54,898 nucleotides of DNA from DATATV01 sp035551355 (GCA_035551355.1 DASZNF010000132.1:1-54898); one strand, 5' to 3'. Shown: positions 39,283 to 48,859, numbered from the stretch's first letter. The notes: a model not told the origin generated them from the sequence alone. Numbers and translations are program-made.

Positions 39283-39936
39283 CTAGGTGTACTTGGCCGG
39301 GTCGGCCAGGGCGGCCCACTCCTCGGCGGGCAGCGCGGGCGTCGGCCAGTCCGGCCCTGGCCGGAAATCGCACCAGCTGCCGTCGAACGGGAACAACCCG
39401 GACTCGGCCAGCCCGATCATCCGCTCCCCCTCGGCCCGCAGCCGGGCCAGCTGGTCCTCGGTCAGCCGGCCCGCCGCCACCGAGGCGTCGGCCTCGTCCT
39501 CGTCCTTCCACCACCACCGGCGGCTCGGTTCGATGTGCACGTCCAGCGCGCCGTCGATGCGCCACACCGCATCTTCGGTACGTCCCCGGGGGATCTCCAG
39601 GTTCACGTACCAGCCGGTGAACTTCCCGTCCTCGGCGAAGAACCACCACACCGAGGACCAGTAGTCCTCGTCGATCAGCCGCACCGTGGACGTGCCGTGC
39701 CAGGTGTCGCGCACCTGCACCCGCCCGGCGCGGAACCGGTTGGCCAGCGGCTCGTCCCGGATCGACCGGCCGTCGGGCAGGCGGCTGCCGATGATCGGGG
39801 TGTCCTGCGGTAACCAGGCCAGCAGCTGGTTGCCGTCGTCGGCGAGCACCCGCAGCGGGTGCACCACGCCCAGGCTGTCGTCGGTGCGAGTGAACCGGGT
39901 GAGCACCGTCTCCCCCGGTGTCCACACCGGACTCAT
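39283..39936 (-). CDS. DUF402 domain protein
   Basis: 217-aa protein with a DUF402 (FomD-like) fold: SVWWFFAEDGKFTGWYVNLEIP and DGALDVHIEPSRRWWWKDEDEADAS, the acidic and aromatic signature of the family. FomD-like proteins bind divalent metal and hydrolyse nucleotide esters; some DUF402 proteins act on nucleoside diphosphates, but the substrate here is unknown. The ATG overlaps the gcvT stop (ATGA), so it is coupled to the glycine-cleavage gene. Confidence 0.85.
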   Translation of the reverse strand: MSPVWTPGETVLTRFTRTDDSLGVVHPLRVLADDGNQLLAWLPQDTPIIGSRLPDGRSIRDEPLANRFRAGRVQVRDTWHGTSTVRLIDEDYWSSVWWFFAEDGKFTGWYVNLEIPRGRTEDAVWRIDGALDVHIEPSRRWWWKDEDEADASVAAGRLTEDQLARLRAEGERMIGLAESGLFPFDGSWCDFRPGPDWPTPALPAEEWAALADPAKYT

Positions 39937-41057
39937 CGGGTGTGCGCCGCCACGAACGGCGGCTTGACCACCTCGCAGCGCAGCCGCCGGCCGCGCACGT
40001 CCAACAGCACCTCGTCGCCCAGTTTCACCCCGGCCGCGGTGTCGATGAAGGCCAGCGCGATGCCGGTCTTGAGGGTGGGTGAGAAGGTGCCCGAGGTGGT
40101 CGCGCCGATCCGGGTGTCGCCGGCGTCGAGCACGGCCATGTCGGCCCGGGGCACGCCCCGCTCCAGCGCGCGCAGCCCGCGCAGCCGCCGGGCCGGGCCG
40201 TCGGCCTTCTCCGCGACCAGCGCGTCGCGGCCCCAGAACTCGTCCTTCTTCCAGCCGACCGCGAAGCTCACCCCGGCCTGCACCGGGGAGATCGAGGTGG
40301 ACAGCTCGTGCCCGTGCAGCGGGTAGCCCATCTCGGTGCGCAGCGTGTCCCGGGCGCCCAGCCCGGCCGCGCGCCCGCCCAGCGACTGGGCGGTGGTCAG
40401 CAGCGCGTCCCACAGCATGACCGTGCTGGACCGCCGGGGCACGATCTCGTAGCCGTGCTCACCGGTGTAGCCGGTGCGGCAGACCCGGACCGGGTTGTCC
40501 TGCCAGGTGGTGTCGGCGAAGGCCATGTAGTCCATGTCGGCGGGCAGGCCGACGGCGGCCAGCACGTCGGCCGAGCGCGGGCCCTGCACGGCCAGCACCG
40601 CGTAGTCGGTGTGCTGGTTGGTCACGGTGATCCCGTCCGGGGCGGCCTCGGTGAGCAGCCGGGCGACCTCGGCGTTGTTGGCCGCGTTGGGCACCAGGAA
40701 GACCTCGTCCTCGCTGACCAGGTAGGCCAGCAGGTCGTCGACCACGCCGCCCTCGGGCGTGCAGCACAGCGTGTACTGGGCCGCGCCGGGCTCGATCTTG
40801 CGCAGGTCGGCGGCCAGGCAGCGGTTCACGAAGGCGGCCGCGCCGGGTCCGGAGATCAGCACCTTGCCCAGGTGCGACACGTCGAACACGCCGACCGACT
40901 CGCGGACCGCGGTGTGCTCGGCGACGATGCCGCCGCCCGCGTACTGGATCGGCATCTCCCAGCCGCCGAACGGGGCGAAGGTGGCGTCCAGCGCGCTGTG
41001 CGCGGCATGCAGCGGGCTACGTAGGGGTGAAACGGCCTCAGCAGGGGACTCAGTCAC
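39933..41057 (-). CDS. gcvT: aminomethyltransferase (glycine cleavage T protein)
   Basis: 374-aa folate-dependent T protein that takes the aminomethyl group from the lipoylated H protein to tetrahydrofolate. LHAAHSALDATFAPFGGWEMP, FDVSHLGKVLISGPGA, GYTGEHGYEI and LGARDTLRTEMGYPLHGHE are characteristic. Homologous to Rv2211c. GTG start, overlapping the permease stop by 8 nt. gcvP and gcvH are not in the window, but lipoate genes are. Confidence 0.93.
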   Translation of the reverse strand: MTESPAEAVSPLRSPLHAAHSALDATFAPFGGWEMPIQYAGGGIVAEHTAVRESVGVFDVSHLGKVLISGPGAAAFVNRCLAADLRKIEPGAAQYTLCCTPEGGVVDDLLAYLVSEDEVFLVPNAANNAEVARLLTEAAPDGITVTNQHTDYAVLAVQGPRSADVLAAVGLPADMDYMAFADTTWQDNPVRVCRTGYTGEHGYEIVPRRSSTVMLWDALLTTAQSLGGRAAGLGARDTLRTEMGYPLHGHELSTSISPVQAGVSFAVGWKKDEFWGRDALVAEKADGPARRLRGLRALERGVPRADMAVLDAGDTRIGATTSGTFSPTLKTGIALAFIDTAAGVKLGDEVLLDVRGRRLRCEVVKPPFVAAHTR

Positions 41058-42345
41058 ACGCCCGAAAATACCGCCGAACCCGGCGGGACGCGGGGGCCAG
41101 GGCGGGCAGCAGGGCTCCGGCGAGCATGGCGGCCAGCACCCCGAGCAGGTCAGGAGCGGGCATGGTCAGCCCGACCAGCACACACAGGCCCAGCCCGAAG
41201 CAGGCCGAGCGGGCCGGCCACAGCCGTCCTTCGGCGGGCAGCAGCCGGGCCGCGGCGTTGGTGAACGCGTAATAGGCCAGTGCGCAGCCGGCGGCCAGCA
41301 CCAGCGCGGGCGCCGGGCCCAGGATCAGCAGTCCGAGGGCCGCGCCGAGACCGACCACGGCCGCCGCCGGGGGCGCCAGCCGGCCGTGGCCCGGGGTGGT
41401 CGCGGTGGCCGGGACGTCGCCGGACACGCCCATCGCCTCGATGGCCCTGCGGGTCCCGCCGACCACGGTGAGCAGCCCGGCCGCGGTGGCGGTGGCGGCG
41501 GCCAGGCTGGCCAGCGGGGCGAGCCCGGCCGCGCCGGCGGCGGCCAGCGCGTCGGTCAGCGGGGTGCGCGCGGTGGCCAGCCGGACCGGGCCCAGCTGGT
41601 GCAGCACGGCGGCGCCGACCAGCAGATACGCACCCAGCACCAGGCCGATCAGCGCGGGCACCACCAGCAGTAGCGCGCGCCGGGACAGGCCGGGCTGATC
41701 CAGATCGGGCATGGTGACCCGCTCGAACCCCAGGAAGCCGAAGAACATCACCCCGGCGACCGGCAGCAGTTCCCCCGCGTTGTCCACGCTGGAGGGCTGA
41801 TTCACCATCGCGGGCAGCCCGGGCGGACTGAGCAGACACACCGTGACCAGGGCGAGCACGGCCAGGAACAGGAGTCCGGCCAGCGCCCGGGTCAGCCCGC
41901 GGGAGGGCCGGAACCCGGCCGCCTCGACCGCGCAGCTCAGCACCAGCACGGCGATGCCGGCCAGCACCGGGCTGCCCGGCATGACGTAGTCGCCGAAGCA
42001 GCCGGCCAGCGCGGCGGCGGTGGCCAGCCGTCCGACCAGGAAGATCCCGCCGGCCACCCGGCCGGGCCAGCGGCCCAGTTGTTCCCGGGTGTAGCGGTAG
42101 CCGACGCCGGTGCGGGGCGCGGCCCGGCCGTGGTCGGTGGTGGAGAAGGCGCTGCACAGAGCGATCAGCGCGGCGAGCACCGCGCCGGCCAGCAGCCAGT
42201 GCCCGGCGGTGGCGGCGGCCGGGGCGAGACCGGTGAACAGGCCCGCGCCCAGCATGGTGCCGGCGCCCGCGAGGAGGGCGTCGAATCGAACCAACCGGGC
42301 CGGGCGGTGGGCCGGAAACGCATGTCCCGGACGCGCCCATGACAT
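41050..42345 (-). CDS. APC-superfamily amino acid permease
   Basis: 431-aa membrane protein with about 12 hydrophobic helices. The first helix has AGAGTMLGAGLFTGLAPAA, the APC-type glycine-rich motif, and VMFFGFLGFERVTMPD fits the conserved helix 6 region. Substrate is probably an amino acid or amine. Start set at ATG 42345; the frame is open to 42426 and no clear ribosome site supports either. Its stop overlaps the gcvT start by 8 nt, suggesting linked uptake and catabolism, perhaps of glycine (inference). Confidence 0.82.
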   Translation of the reverse strand: MSWARPGHAFPAHRPARLVRFDALLAGAGTMLGAGLFTGLAPAAATAGHWLLAGAVLAALIALCSAFSTTDHGRAAPRTGVGYRYTREQLGRWPGRVAGGIFLVGRLATAAALAGCFGDYVMPGSPVLAGIAVLVLSCAVEAAGFRPSRGLTRALAGLLFLAVLALVTVCLLSPPGLPAMVNQPSSVDNAGELLPVAGVMFFGFLGFERVTMPDLDQPGLSRRALLLVVPALIGLVLGAYLLVGAAVLHQLGPVRLATARTPLTDALAAAGAAGLAPLASLAAATATAAGLLTVVGGTRRAIEAMGVSGDVPATATTPGHGRLAPPAAAVVGLGAALGLLILGPAPALVLAAGCALAYYAFTNAAARLLPAEGRLWPARSACFGLGLCVLVGLTMPAPDLLGVLAAMLAGALLPALAPASRRVRRYFRACD

Positions 42346-42455
42346 CCGGGTCACGGCAGCTACCGTGCCAGAACGGTTGGACACTCGATAGTCACCCGAT
42401 CGTGGAGAGTAGTTAGCATGTCTCACGAACTCATCCGGTACTCACGAGGAGAGCT

Positions 42456-43949
42456 GTGACCACCCCGAAACTCACCCTGACCAGCGCCCAACCCGCCGAT
42501 CTGAGCGCGGATGTGCTGATCGTCGGCACCATCCAGACCGACGACGGGCCGCGGCTGGCGCCCGGCGCGGAGGCGGTGGACACCGCGCTGGACGGCGCCC
42601 TGCCCGAGCTGCTGGCGACCCTGGGCGCCACCGGCAAGGCCGACGAGGTGGTCAAGCTGGCCACTCTGGGCAGGCTGGATGTGCCGGTGATCCTCGCGGT
42701 GGGGCTGGGCAAGGCCGGGGTGTACGGGGTCGGCGCCGAGCAGGTGCGCCGCGCCTCCGGGGCGGCCGCCCGCGCGCTGGCCGGCACGACCCGCGCGGCC
42801 AGCGTGCTGTCCACGCTGGACCTGGGCGCCGCGGTCGAGGGCACCGTCCTGGGCGCCTACAAGTTCGGCAGGTACAAGTCGGCCGAGGGCGACGCGCCGG
42901 TGGCCCGGGTGGACTTCGCCGAGCCGGTCGAGGGCACCGCCAAGGAGCACAAGGCCACTCTCAAGGCGGCCGCCCTGATCGCCGAGGCGGTCACCACCAC
43001 CCGCGACCTGATCAACACCCCGCCCAACGACCTGTTCCCGGCCAGCTTCGCCCAGCGCGCCGCCGAACTGGGCGAGGCCGCGGGCATCGAGGTCGAGGTG
43101 CTCGACGACAAGGCGCTGCGCAAGCAGGGCTTCGGCGGCATCATCGGCGTCGGCTCCGGCTCCTCCCGGCCGCCGCGGCTGGTCCGGCTGCGCTACAAGG
43201 GCGCCAAGGCCAAGGCGAAGGTGGCGCTGGTCGGCAAGGGCATCACCTTCGACACCGGCGGCATCTCGCTCAAGCCGCCGGCGAACATGGACGAGATGAC
43301 CTCGGACATGTCCGGCGCGGCCGCGATGGTGGCCTCGGTGGTCCTGGCGGCCAAGCTGCGCTACCCGCTCGAGGTCACCGCCACCGTGCCGATGGCCGAG
43401 AACATGCCCTCGGGCACCGCCTACCGCCCCGGTGACGTGCTGAACATGTACGGCGGCAAGACCGTCGAGGTGCTCAACACCGACGCCGAGGGCCGGCTGG
43501 TCCTGGCCGACGCCATCGTGCGGGCCTGCGAGGACAACCCGGACTACCTGATCGAGACCTCCACGCTGACCGGCGCGCAGGTGGTCGCGCTGGGCCGGCG
43601 CACCGCCGGGATCATGGGCTCGGAGGAGTTCCGCGACCGGGTGGCCGGACTGGCCCAGGCCACCGGCGAGGGCGGCTGGGCCATGCCGCTGCCCGAGGAG
43701 CTGCGCCCCGACCTGGACTCCAAGATCGCCGACATCGCCAACGTCACCGGCAACCGGTTCGGCGGCATGCTGGTCGCCGGGACGTTCCTGCGCGAGTTCG
43801 TCGCGGACAACACCCAGTGGGCGCACATCGACGTGGCCGGCCCGGCCTACAACACCGGCGGCCCCTGGGGCTACACCGGCAAGGGCGGCACCGGCGTGCC
43901 GGTGCGCACCATCGCCGCGGTGCTGGCCGACATCGCCGCCAACGGCTGA
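42456..43949 (+). CDS. pepA: leucyl aminopeptidase (M17)
   Basis: 497-aa cytosolic M17 aminopeptidase using two metal ions. The N-terminal macro-like domain spans about 1-170; the catalytic domain has KGITFDTGGISLKPPANMDEMTSDMSGA with the Lys and Asp ligands, and NTDAEGRLVLADA, the family signature. Length is typical (Rv2213). GAGGAG precedes the GTG. Divergent from the permease. Confidence 0.95.
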   Translation: MTTPKLTLTSAQPADLSADVLIVGTIQTDDGPRLAPGAEAVDTALDGALPELLATLGATGKADEVVKLATLGRLDVPVILAVGLGKAGVYGVGAEQVRRASGAAARALAGTTRAASVLSTLDLGAAVEGTVLGAYKFGRYKSAEGDAPVARVDFAEPVEGTAKEHKATLKAAALIAEAVTTTRDLINTPPNDLFPASFAQRAAELGEAAGIEVEVLDDKALRKQGFGGIIGVGSGSSRPPRLVRLRYKGAKAKAKVALVGKGITFDTGGISLKPPANMDEMTSDMSGAAAMVASVVLAAKLRYPLEVTATVPMAENMPSGTAYRPGDVLNMYGGKTVEVLNTDAEGRLVLADAIVRACEDNPDYLIETSTLTGAQVVALGRRTAGIMGSEEFRDRVAGLAQATGEGGWAMPLPEELRPDLDSKIADIANVTGNRFGGMLVAGTFLREFVADNTQWAHIDVAGPAYNTGGPWGYTGKGGTGVPVRTIAAVLADIAANG

Positions 43950-43967
43950 TCAGTCACCGGTACGAGT

Positions 43968-43996
43968 GAGGCGGCCGGGCAACCACCGGCCGCCTC
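43968..43996. terminator. hairpin after pepA
   Basis: GAGGCGGCCGG (43968-43978) pairs perfectly with CCGGCCGCCTC (43986-43996), loop 7 nt, between convergent genes. Confidence 0.7.
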
Positions 43997-44023
43997 CCGG
44001 CTGCCGGGCTCGGACCGGCCGCC

Positions 44024-44431
44024 TCAGGACTGCTGCGGCCGGTCCGCCCGGCGCAGCTCCTGCTGCATCTCCGCCTGGGTCTTGCGCCGCTGGAGAATCT
44101 TCTGCCGGGCGTTGTGATCGCGCATGCGCTGCGGGTAGCCGACCAGCTGGATGTCGTACACCGGAATGCCCAGTTTGCGGCCGAGCCGATAGGCCACCGC
44201 GGGCGCGGAAATGCGCCTGCGGGTCCATTCCCCGTCGTGTGCGATCAACACCACTGTGGTTTCGGTCATCATGGTTTGCGGCTCGACGTAGGCCTCGACA
44301 CCGCGGTGGGCGGCGACCCAGGCCTCCAGGTAGGCGGTGTCCCGCGGGCTCACACCACGAATCCTGCTGGCCCCGCGCCTGCCCCGCCGAGTGTTGAACA
44401 AGCCCACTCCCGCCACCTCCTCCGCACCCAT
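44024..44431 (-). CDS. conserved actinobacterial protein of unknown function
   Basis: 135-aa protein. The middle is well structured: SPRDTAYLEAWVAAHRGVEAYVEP, TVVLIAHDGEWTRRRI and LGIPVYDIQLVGYPQRMRDHNAR. The C-terminal 25 residues form a basic, charged helix. I have seen close relatives in actinomycetes annotated only as hypothetical or, without basis, oxidoreductase. Start ATG 44431 with TGGAGA just upstream. No membrane segment. Confidence 0.75.
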   Translation of the reverse strand: MGAEEVAGVGLFNTRRGRRGASRIRGVSPRDTAYLEAWVAAHRGVEAYVEPQTMMTETTVVLIAHDGEWTRRRISAPAVAYRLGRKLGIPVYDIQLVGYPQRMRDHNARQKILQRRKTQAEMQQELRRADRPQQS

Positions 44432-44624
44432 TCTCCAGAGCTTTCCTGAGTACGGCCTGAGACCATCGCGCGAGGCTGGCCCGCGTCGCCGCAACGCCCG
44501 AGGTAGTGACAAGATGGCGTGTGTTGCCGCGCCCGACCGGCGCGAACAGCGCCCCGTGTTGACCTTGTCGACCGTGATCAGCAACTGATCATCCGCCGAT
44601 GCTTGCCTGTCGAGGAGTGTTCTT

Positions 44625-45992
44625 GTGAGCGACGCCGACCTTGTGATCCTTGGTGGCGGTTCGGGTGGCTACGCCTGCGCGTTCCGCGCGGCCGAGCTGG
44701 GCCTGTCCGTCATCCTGGTCGAGAAGGACAAACTGGGCGGCACCTGCCTGCATCGTGGCTGTATCCCGACCAAGGCGCTGCTGCACGCCGCCGAGGTCGC
44801 CGACTACGCCCGCGAGGGCGGCCAGTTCGGCATCAAGTCCTCCCTCGAGGGCATCGACGTCGCAGGCGTCAACTCCTACAAGGACAGCGTGGTCGCCAAG
44901 ATGTACAAGGGCCTGCAGGGCCTGGCCAAGGCGAACAAGGTGGAGATCGTCGAGGGCGAGGGCCGCTTCGTCGCCCCGAACGCCGTCGAGGTCAACGGCC
45001 GGACGATCACCGGCAACAGCGTGGTGCTGGCCAGCGGGTCCTACTCGCGCAGCCTGCCCGGCCTGGAGATCGGCGGCCGGATCATCACCAGCGAGCAGGC
45101 GCTGAACCTGGACTACGTGCCGGAGAAGGTCGTGGTGCTGGGCGGCGGCGTGATCGGCGTGGAGTTCGCCAGCGTGTGGCGCTCCTTCGGCGCACAGGTC
45201 GCCATCGTCGAGGCGCTGCCCCGGCTGGTGCCGCTGGAGGACGAGTTCTCCTCCAAGCAGGTCGAGCGGGCGTTCCGCAAGCGCAAGATCGACTTCAAGA
45301 CCGGCGTGAAGTTCACCGGCGCCACCCAGTCCGAGACCGGCGTGTCGATAAGCCTGGAGAACGGCGAGCAGCTCGACGCCGACATCCTGCTGGTCGCGGT
45401 CGGCCGCGGCCCGAACACCGCGGGCATCGGCTACGAGGAGGCCGGCGTCAACATGGAGCGCGGTTTCGTGCTGACCGACGAGCGCCTGCGCACCAACCTC
45501 CCCAACGTCTACGCCGTCGGCGACATCGTGCCCGGCCTGCAGCTGGCCCACCGCGGCTTCGCCCAGGGCATCTTCGTGGCCGAGGACATCGCCGGGCAGA
45601 ACCCGCGGCCGATCGACGAGACCGGCATCCCCAAGGTCACCTACTGCAACCCCGAGGTCGCCTCCGTCGGTCTGTCCGAGGCCGCGGCCAAGGAGCGCTA
45701 CGGCAACGACGTGACCTCCTACACCTACAGCCTGGCCGGCAACGGGAAGTCCGTGATCCTGGGCACCGCCGGCGCGGTCAAGCTGGTCAAGGCTCCGGAC
45801 GGCCCGGTGGTCGGCGTGCACATGGTGGGCGAGCGCGTCGGCGAGCTGATCGGCGAAGCGCAGCTGATCGTGAACTGGGAGGCGTTCCCCGAGGACGTCG
45901 CCCCGCTCATCCACGCCCACCCGACCCAGACCGAGGCCCTTGGCGAGGCACACCTCGCCCTGGCCGGCAAGCCGTTGCACGTGCACGGCTGA
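44625..45992 (+). CDS. lpdA: dihydrolipoyl dehydrogenase (E3)
   Basis: 455-aa FAD disulfide oxidoreductase that re-oxidises dihydrolipoyl groups of 2-oxoacid dehydrogenase complexes and glycine cleavage. FAD motif LVILGGGSGGYACA, redox disulfide GGTCLHRGCIPTKALL, NAD motif VVLGGGVIGVEFASVW, YAVGDIV, and the C-terminal HAHPTQTEA with the His-Glu pair. GAGGAG upstream of the GTG. 48 nt ahead of sucB, clearly one operon. Confidence 0.95.
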   Translation: MSDADLVILGGGSGGYACAFRAAELGLSVILVEKDKLGGTCLHRGCIPTKALLHAAEVADYAREGGQFGIKSSLEGIDVAGVNSYKDSVVAKMYKGLQGLAKANKVEIVEGEGRFVAPNAVEVNGRTITGNSVVLASGSYSRSLPGLEIGGRIITSEQALNLDYVPEKVVVLGGGVIGVEFASVWRSFGAQVAIVEALPRLVPLEDEFSSKQVERAFRKRKIDFKTGVKFTGATQSETGVSISLENGEQLDADILLVAVGRGPNTAGIGYEEAGVNMERGFVLTDERLRTNLPNVYAVGDIVPGLQLAHRGFAQGIFVAEDIAGQNPRPIDETGIPKVTYCNPEVASVGLSEAAAKERYGNDVTSYTYSLAGNGKSVILGTAGAVKLVKAPDGPVVGVHMVGERVGELIGEAQLIVNWEAFPEDVAPLIHAHPTQTEALGEAHLALAGKPLHVHG

Positions 45993-46040
45993 ACAACCGA
46001 CCAACAGGCACGAGCACGAGCAACGAGGAGTCAGCGACAC

Positions 46041-47816
46041 ATGGCCTTCTCCGTCCAGATGCCTGCCCTAGGTGAGAGCGTCACCGAGGGCACCGTCACC
46101 CGATGGCTGAAGCAGGAGGGCGAGTCCGTCGAGGTCGACGAGCCGCTACTGGAGGTGTCCACCGACAAGGTGGACACCGAGATCCCGTCTCCGGCAGCCG
46201 GTGTCCTGCAGCGCATCGTCGTACGCGAGGACGAGACCGTCGAGGTCGGCGCCGAGCTGGCGGTGATCGGCGACGAGTCGGCCGGGGACGCCCCGGCCGA
46301 GCCCGCCCCGGCGCCCGCAGCGGAACCCGAGCCGGCGGCCCAGCCGCAGCAGTCCGCCCCCGAGGAGCCCACCCCGGCCGCCGAGGCGCCCGCCGCCCCG
46401 GCCAGTGGCGGCGGTGCCGCCGAGGGCACCCCGGTGACCATGCCCGCCCTTGGCGAGAGCGTCACCGAGGGCACCGTCACCCGCTGGCTCAAGCAGGTCG
46501 GCGATTCGGTGGACGCCGACGAGCCGCTGCTGGAGGTGTCCACCGACAAGGTCGACACCGAGATCCCGTCCCCGGTGGCCGGCACCCTGCTGGAGATCAC
46601 CGCCGGTGAGGACAGCACCGTCGAGGTCGGTGGTCAGCTCGCGGTGATCGGCAGCGGTTCGCCCGCCGCCGCGCCCGCACCGGCCGCGCCCACCCCGGCG
46701 CCCCAGCAGGAAGCCCCCAAGGCCGAGCCCGCGCCGGCGGCCCCGGCCTGGCAGCCGCCCGCCCCGGCCGCCACCCCGGCTCCCGCCGCGGCACCGGCCC
46801 AGGCTCCCGCCGCGGCACCGGCGCCGGCTTCGGCGGCCAAGCCGGAGCAGGTCGACGGGGCCGCCCCGTACGTCACCCCGCTGGTGCGCAAGCTGGCCAG
46901 TGAGAACGACATCGACCTGTCGGCCATCAAGGGCTCCGGCGTCGGAGGCCGCATCCGCAAGCAGGATGTGCAGGCGGCCGTCGAGGCCAAGCAGCAGCAG
47001 GCCGTGGCTCCGGCGGCGGCCCCGTCCGCTCCGGCCGCCGGTGCGCCCGCGCGGTCGGCCGCTCCGGTGCAGATCCCGGCCGAGGCGGCGGCGCTGCGCG
47101 GCACCACGCAGAAGCTGTCCCGGCTGCGTCAGGTGGTCGCGGTGCGCACCCGCGAGTCGCTGCAGATCTCCGCGCAGCTCACCCAGGTGGTCGAGGTGGA
47201 CGTCACCCGGATCGCCAAGCTGCGGGCCCGGGCCAAGGCCGAGTTCGAGCGGCGCGAGGGTGTGAAGCTGACCTTCCTGCCGTTCTTCGCCAAGGCCACC
47301 GTCGAGGCGCTCAAGCAGCACCCGAAGCTCAACGCCTCGATCGACGAGGAGCGCAAGGAGGTGACCTACCACGGCGCCGAGCACCTGGGCATCGCGGTGG
47401 ACACCGAGCGCGGCCTGCTCAACGCGGTGATCCACGACGCGGGTGATCTCAACCTGGCCGGCCTGGCCCACAAGATCGCCGACCTGGCCGCCCGCACCCG
47501 GGCCAACCACGTCACCCCGGACGAGCTGTCCGGCGGCACCTTCTCGCTGACCAACCTGGGCAGCAACGGCGCCCTGTTCGACACCCCGATCATCCTGCAG
47601 CCGCAGGTGGGCATCCTCGGGGTCGGCGCGGTGGTCAAGCGCGCGGTGGTGGTGACCGACGAGGAGGGCGACGAGACCATCGCCATCCGGTCCATGGCCT
47701 ACCTGCCGCTGACCTACGACCACCGGCTGGTCGACGGCGCGGACGCCGGCCGGTTCCTCACCACGGTGAAGAACCGCCTCCAGGAAGGCGCGTTCGAGGC
47801 CGATCTGGGCCTGTAG
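46041..47816 (+). CDS. sucB: 2-oxoacid dehydrogenase E2 (dihydrolipoamide acyltransferase) with two lipoyl domains
   Basis: 591-aa E2 core enzyme. Two lipoyl domains (about residues 2-77 and 129-204) with lipoyl lysines Lys43 and Lys170, both in STDKVDTEIPSP. Each is followed by an Ala/Pro/Glu-rich linker. The peripheral subunit-binding domain is TPLVRKLASENDIDLSAIKG and the catalytic domain ends with DHRLVDGADAGRF carrying the active His and Asp. Matches mycobacterial DlaT (Rv2215), which serves pyruvate dehydrogenase and peroxynitrite reductase; the substrate, succinyl or acetyl, cannot be fixed from sequence. Confidence 0.94.
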   Translation: MAFSVQMPALGESVTEGTVTRWLKQEGESVEVDEPLLEVSTDKVDTEIPSPAAGVLQRIVVREDETVEVGAELAVIGDESAGDAPAEPAPAPAAEPEPAAQPQQSAPEEPTPAAEAPAAPASGGGAAEGTPVTMPALGESVTEGTVTRWLKQVGDSVDADEPLLEVSTDKVDTEIPSPVAGTLLEITAGEDSTVEVGGQLAVIGSGSPAAAPAPAAPTPAPQQEAPKAEPAPAAPAWQPPAPAATPAPAAAPAQAPAAAPAPASAAKPEQVDGAAPYVTPLVRKLASENDIDLSAIKGSGVGGRIRKQDVQAAVEAKQQQAVAPAAAPSAPAAGAPARSAAPVQIPAEAAALRGTTQKLSRLRQVVAVRTRESLQISAQLTQVVEVDVTRIAKLRARAKAEFERREGVKLTFLPFFAKATVEALKQHPKLNASIDEERKEVTYHGAEHLGIAVDTERGLLNAVIHDAGDLNLAGLAHKIADLAARTRANHVTPDELSGGTFSLTNLGSNGALFDTPIILQPQVGILGVGAVVKRAVVVTDEEGDETIAIRSMAYLPLTYDHRLVDGADAGRFLTTVKNRLQEGAFEADLGL

Positions 47817-47829
47817 GCCCGTTTCACTC

Positions 47830-47868
47830 CCGGCGGGGGCATCACCAGCACGGTGGCGCCCCCGCCGG
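47830..47868 (+). terminator. hairpin after sucB
   Basis: CCGGCGGGGGC (47830-47840) pairs perfectly with GCCCCCGCCGG (47858-47868), loop 17 nt, followed by CGTATTTGA. Confidence 0.6.
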
Positions 47869-47916
47869 CGTATTTGACCAAGATCACCTGGCCACCGGCG
47901 TGCGCCCAGGCCCAGG

Positions 47917-48825
47917 GTGAGCAACGATCGAGTGGTGCACATCGTCGTCGCGGGTTCGTCGGGGCTGATCGGCACCGCGTTGGTGGTCGAGCTGCGCGGA
48001 GCCGGGCACGAGGTCACCCGGCTGGTGCGCCGCGCGCCCGCGGGCCCGGACGAGCGCCGCTGGGATCCGCCGGCCGCCCGGATCGCGGACGACGCGCTGG
48101 CCGGCGCGGACGCGGTGATCAACCTGTGCGGCGCGGGCCTGGCCGACCGGCGCTGGACCGCGGCCCGCAAGCAGGCCCTGCGGGACAGCCGCAACGCCCC
48201 CACCGAGGTGCTGGCCGCGGCCGTGGCCGATCGCGGCATCCCGGTCCTGGTGAACGCCTCCGCGGTGGGCTACTACGGCGACACCGGCGACCAGGTGGTC
48301 ACCGAGGACGCGCCCAACGGGGCCGGGTTCCTGGCCGAGATCTGCCGGGACTGGGAGCAGGCCACCGGCGCCGCCCAGCGGGCCGGGGCCCGGGTGGTGC
48401 GGCTGCGCTCGGGCATCGTGCTGGCCAAGCACGGCGGTCTGCTCGGCCGGTTGCGGCCGCTGTTCTCCTTGCTGCTGGGCGGAAAACTCGGCGACGGCAA
48501 GCAGTACATGCCGTGGATCGCGCTGCCCGACGAGGTCGCCGCGATCCGCTTCGCGGTGGAGCAGGACGCGGTGTCCGGCCCGCTGAACCTGACCGCGCCG
48601 GAGCCGGTCACCAACGCCGAGTTCACCAAGGAGTTCGGCGCGGCGCTGGGCCGCCCGGCGGTGTGGACCGCGCCCGGATTCGGGCTGCGGCTGCTGATGG
48701 GCGAGCTGGCCGACGAGGGCGTGCTGGCCGGTCAGCGCGCGGTGCCCGCGGCCTTGCAGGCGGCCGGGTTCGAATTCCGCTTCCCCGGGCTGCGCACCAC
48801 CCTGGCCGTCGCCACCCAGCGCTGA
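47917..48825 (+). CDS. TIGR01777-type NAD(P)-dependent epimerase (YfcH/SulA-like)
   Basis: 302-aa SDR-like protein. VAGSSGLIGTALVVELRGAGHEV is the nucleotide-binding region; LCGAGLADRRWTAARKQALRDSR, SAVGYYGDTGD and LRSGIVLAKHGGLL are characteristic of the TIGR01777 family. The last segment contains the DUF1731 region FGLRLLMGELADEG. Function unknown in spite of wide conservation; Rv2216 has the same position between dlaT and lipB. Confidence 0.88.
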   Translation: MSNDRVVHIVVAGSSGLIGTALVVELRGAGHEVTRLVRRAPAGPDERRWDPPAARIADDALAGADAVINLCGAGLADRRWTAARKQALRDSRNAPTEVLAAAVADRGIPVLVNASAVGYYGDTGDQVVTEDAPNGAGFLAEICRDWEQATGAAQRAGARVVRLRSGIVLAKHGGLLGRLRPLFSLLLGGKLGDGKQYMPWIALPDEVAAIRFAVEQDAVSGPLNLTAPEPVTNAEFTKEFGAALGRPAVWTAPGFGLRLLMGELADEGVLAGQRAVPAALQAAGFEFRFPGLRTTLAVATQR

Positions 48826-48859
48826 CCAGGCACGGCACGGTCGATTTCGGCCCGGCGCG

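Noticed and set aside
46146..48239. 697-codon minus-strand open frame antisense to sucB
   Set aside because: Gly/Arg low-complexity translation mirrors the Ala/Pro linkers of sucB; no family signature.
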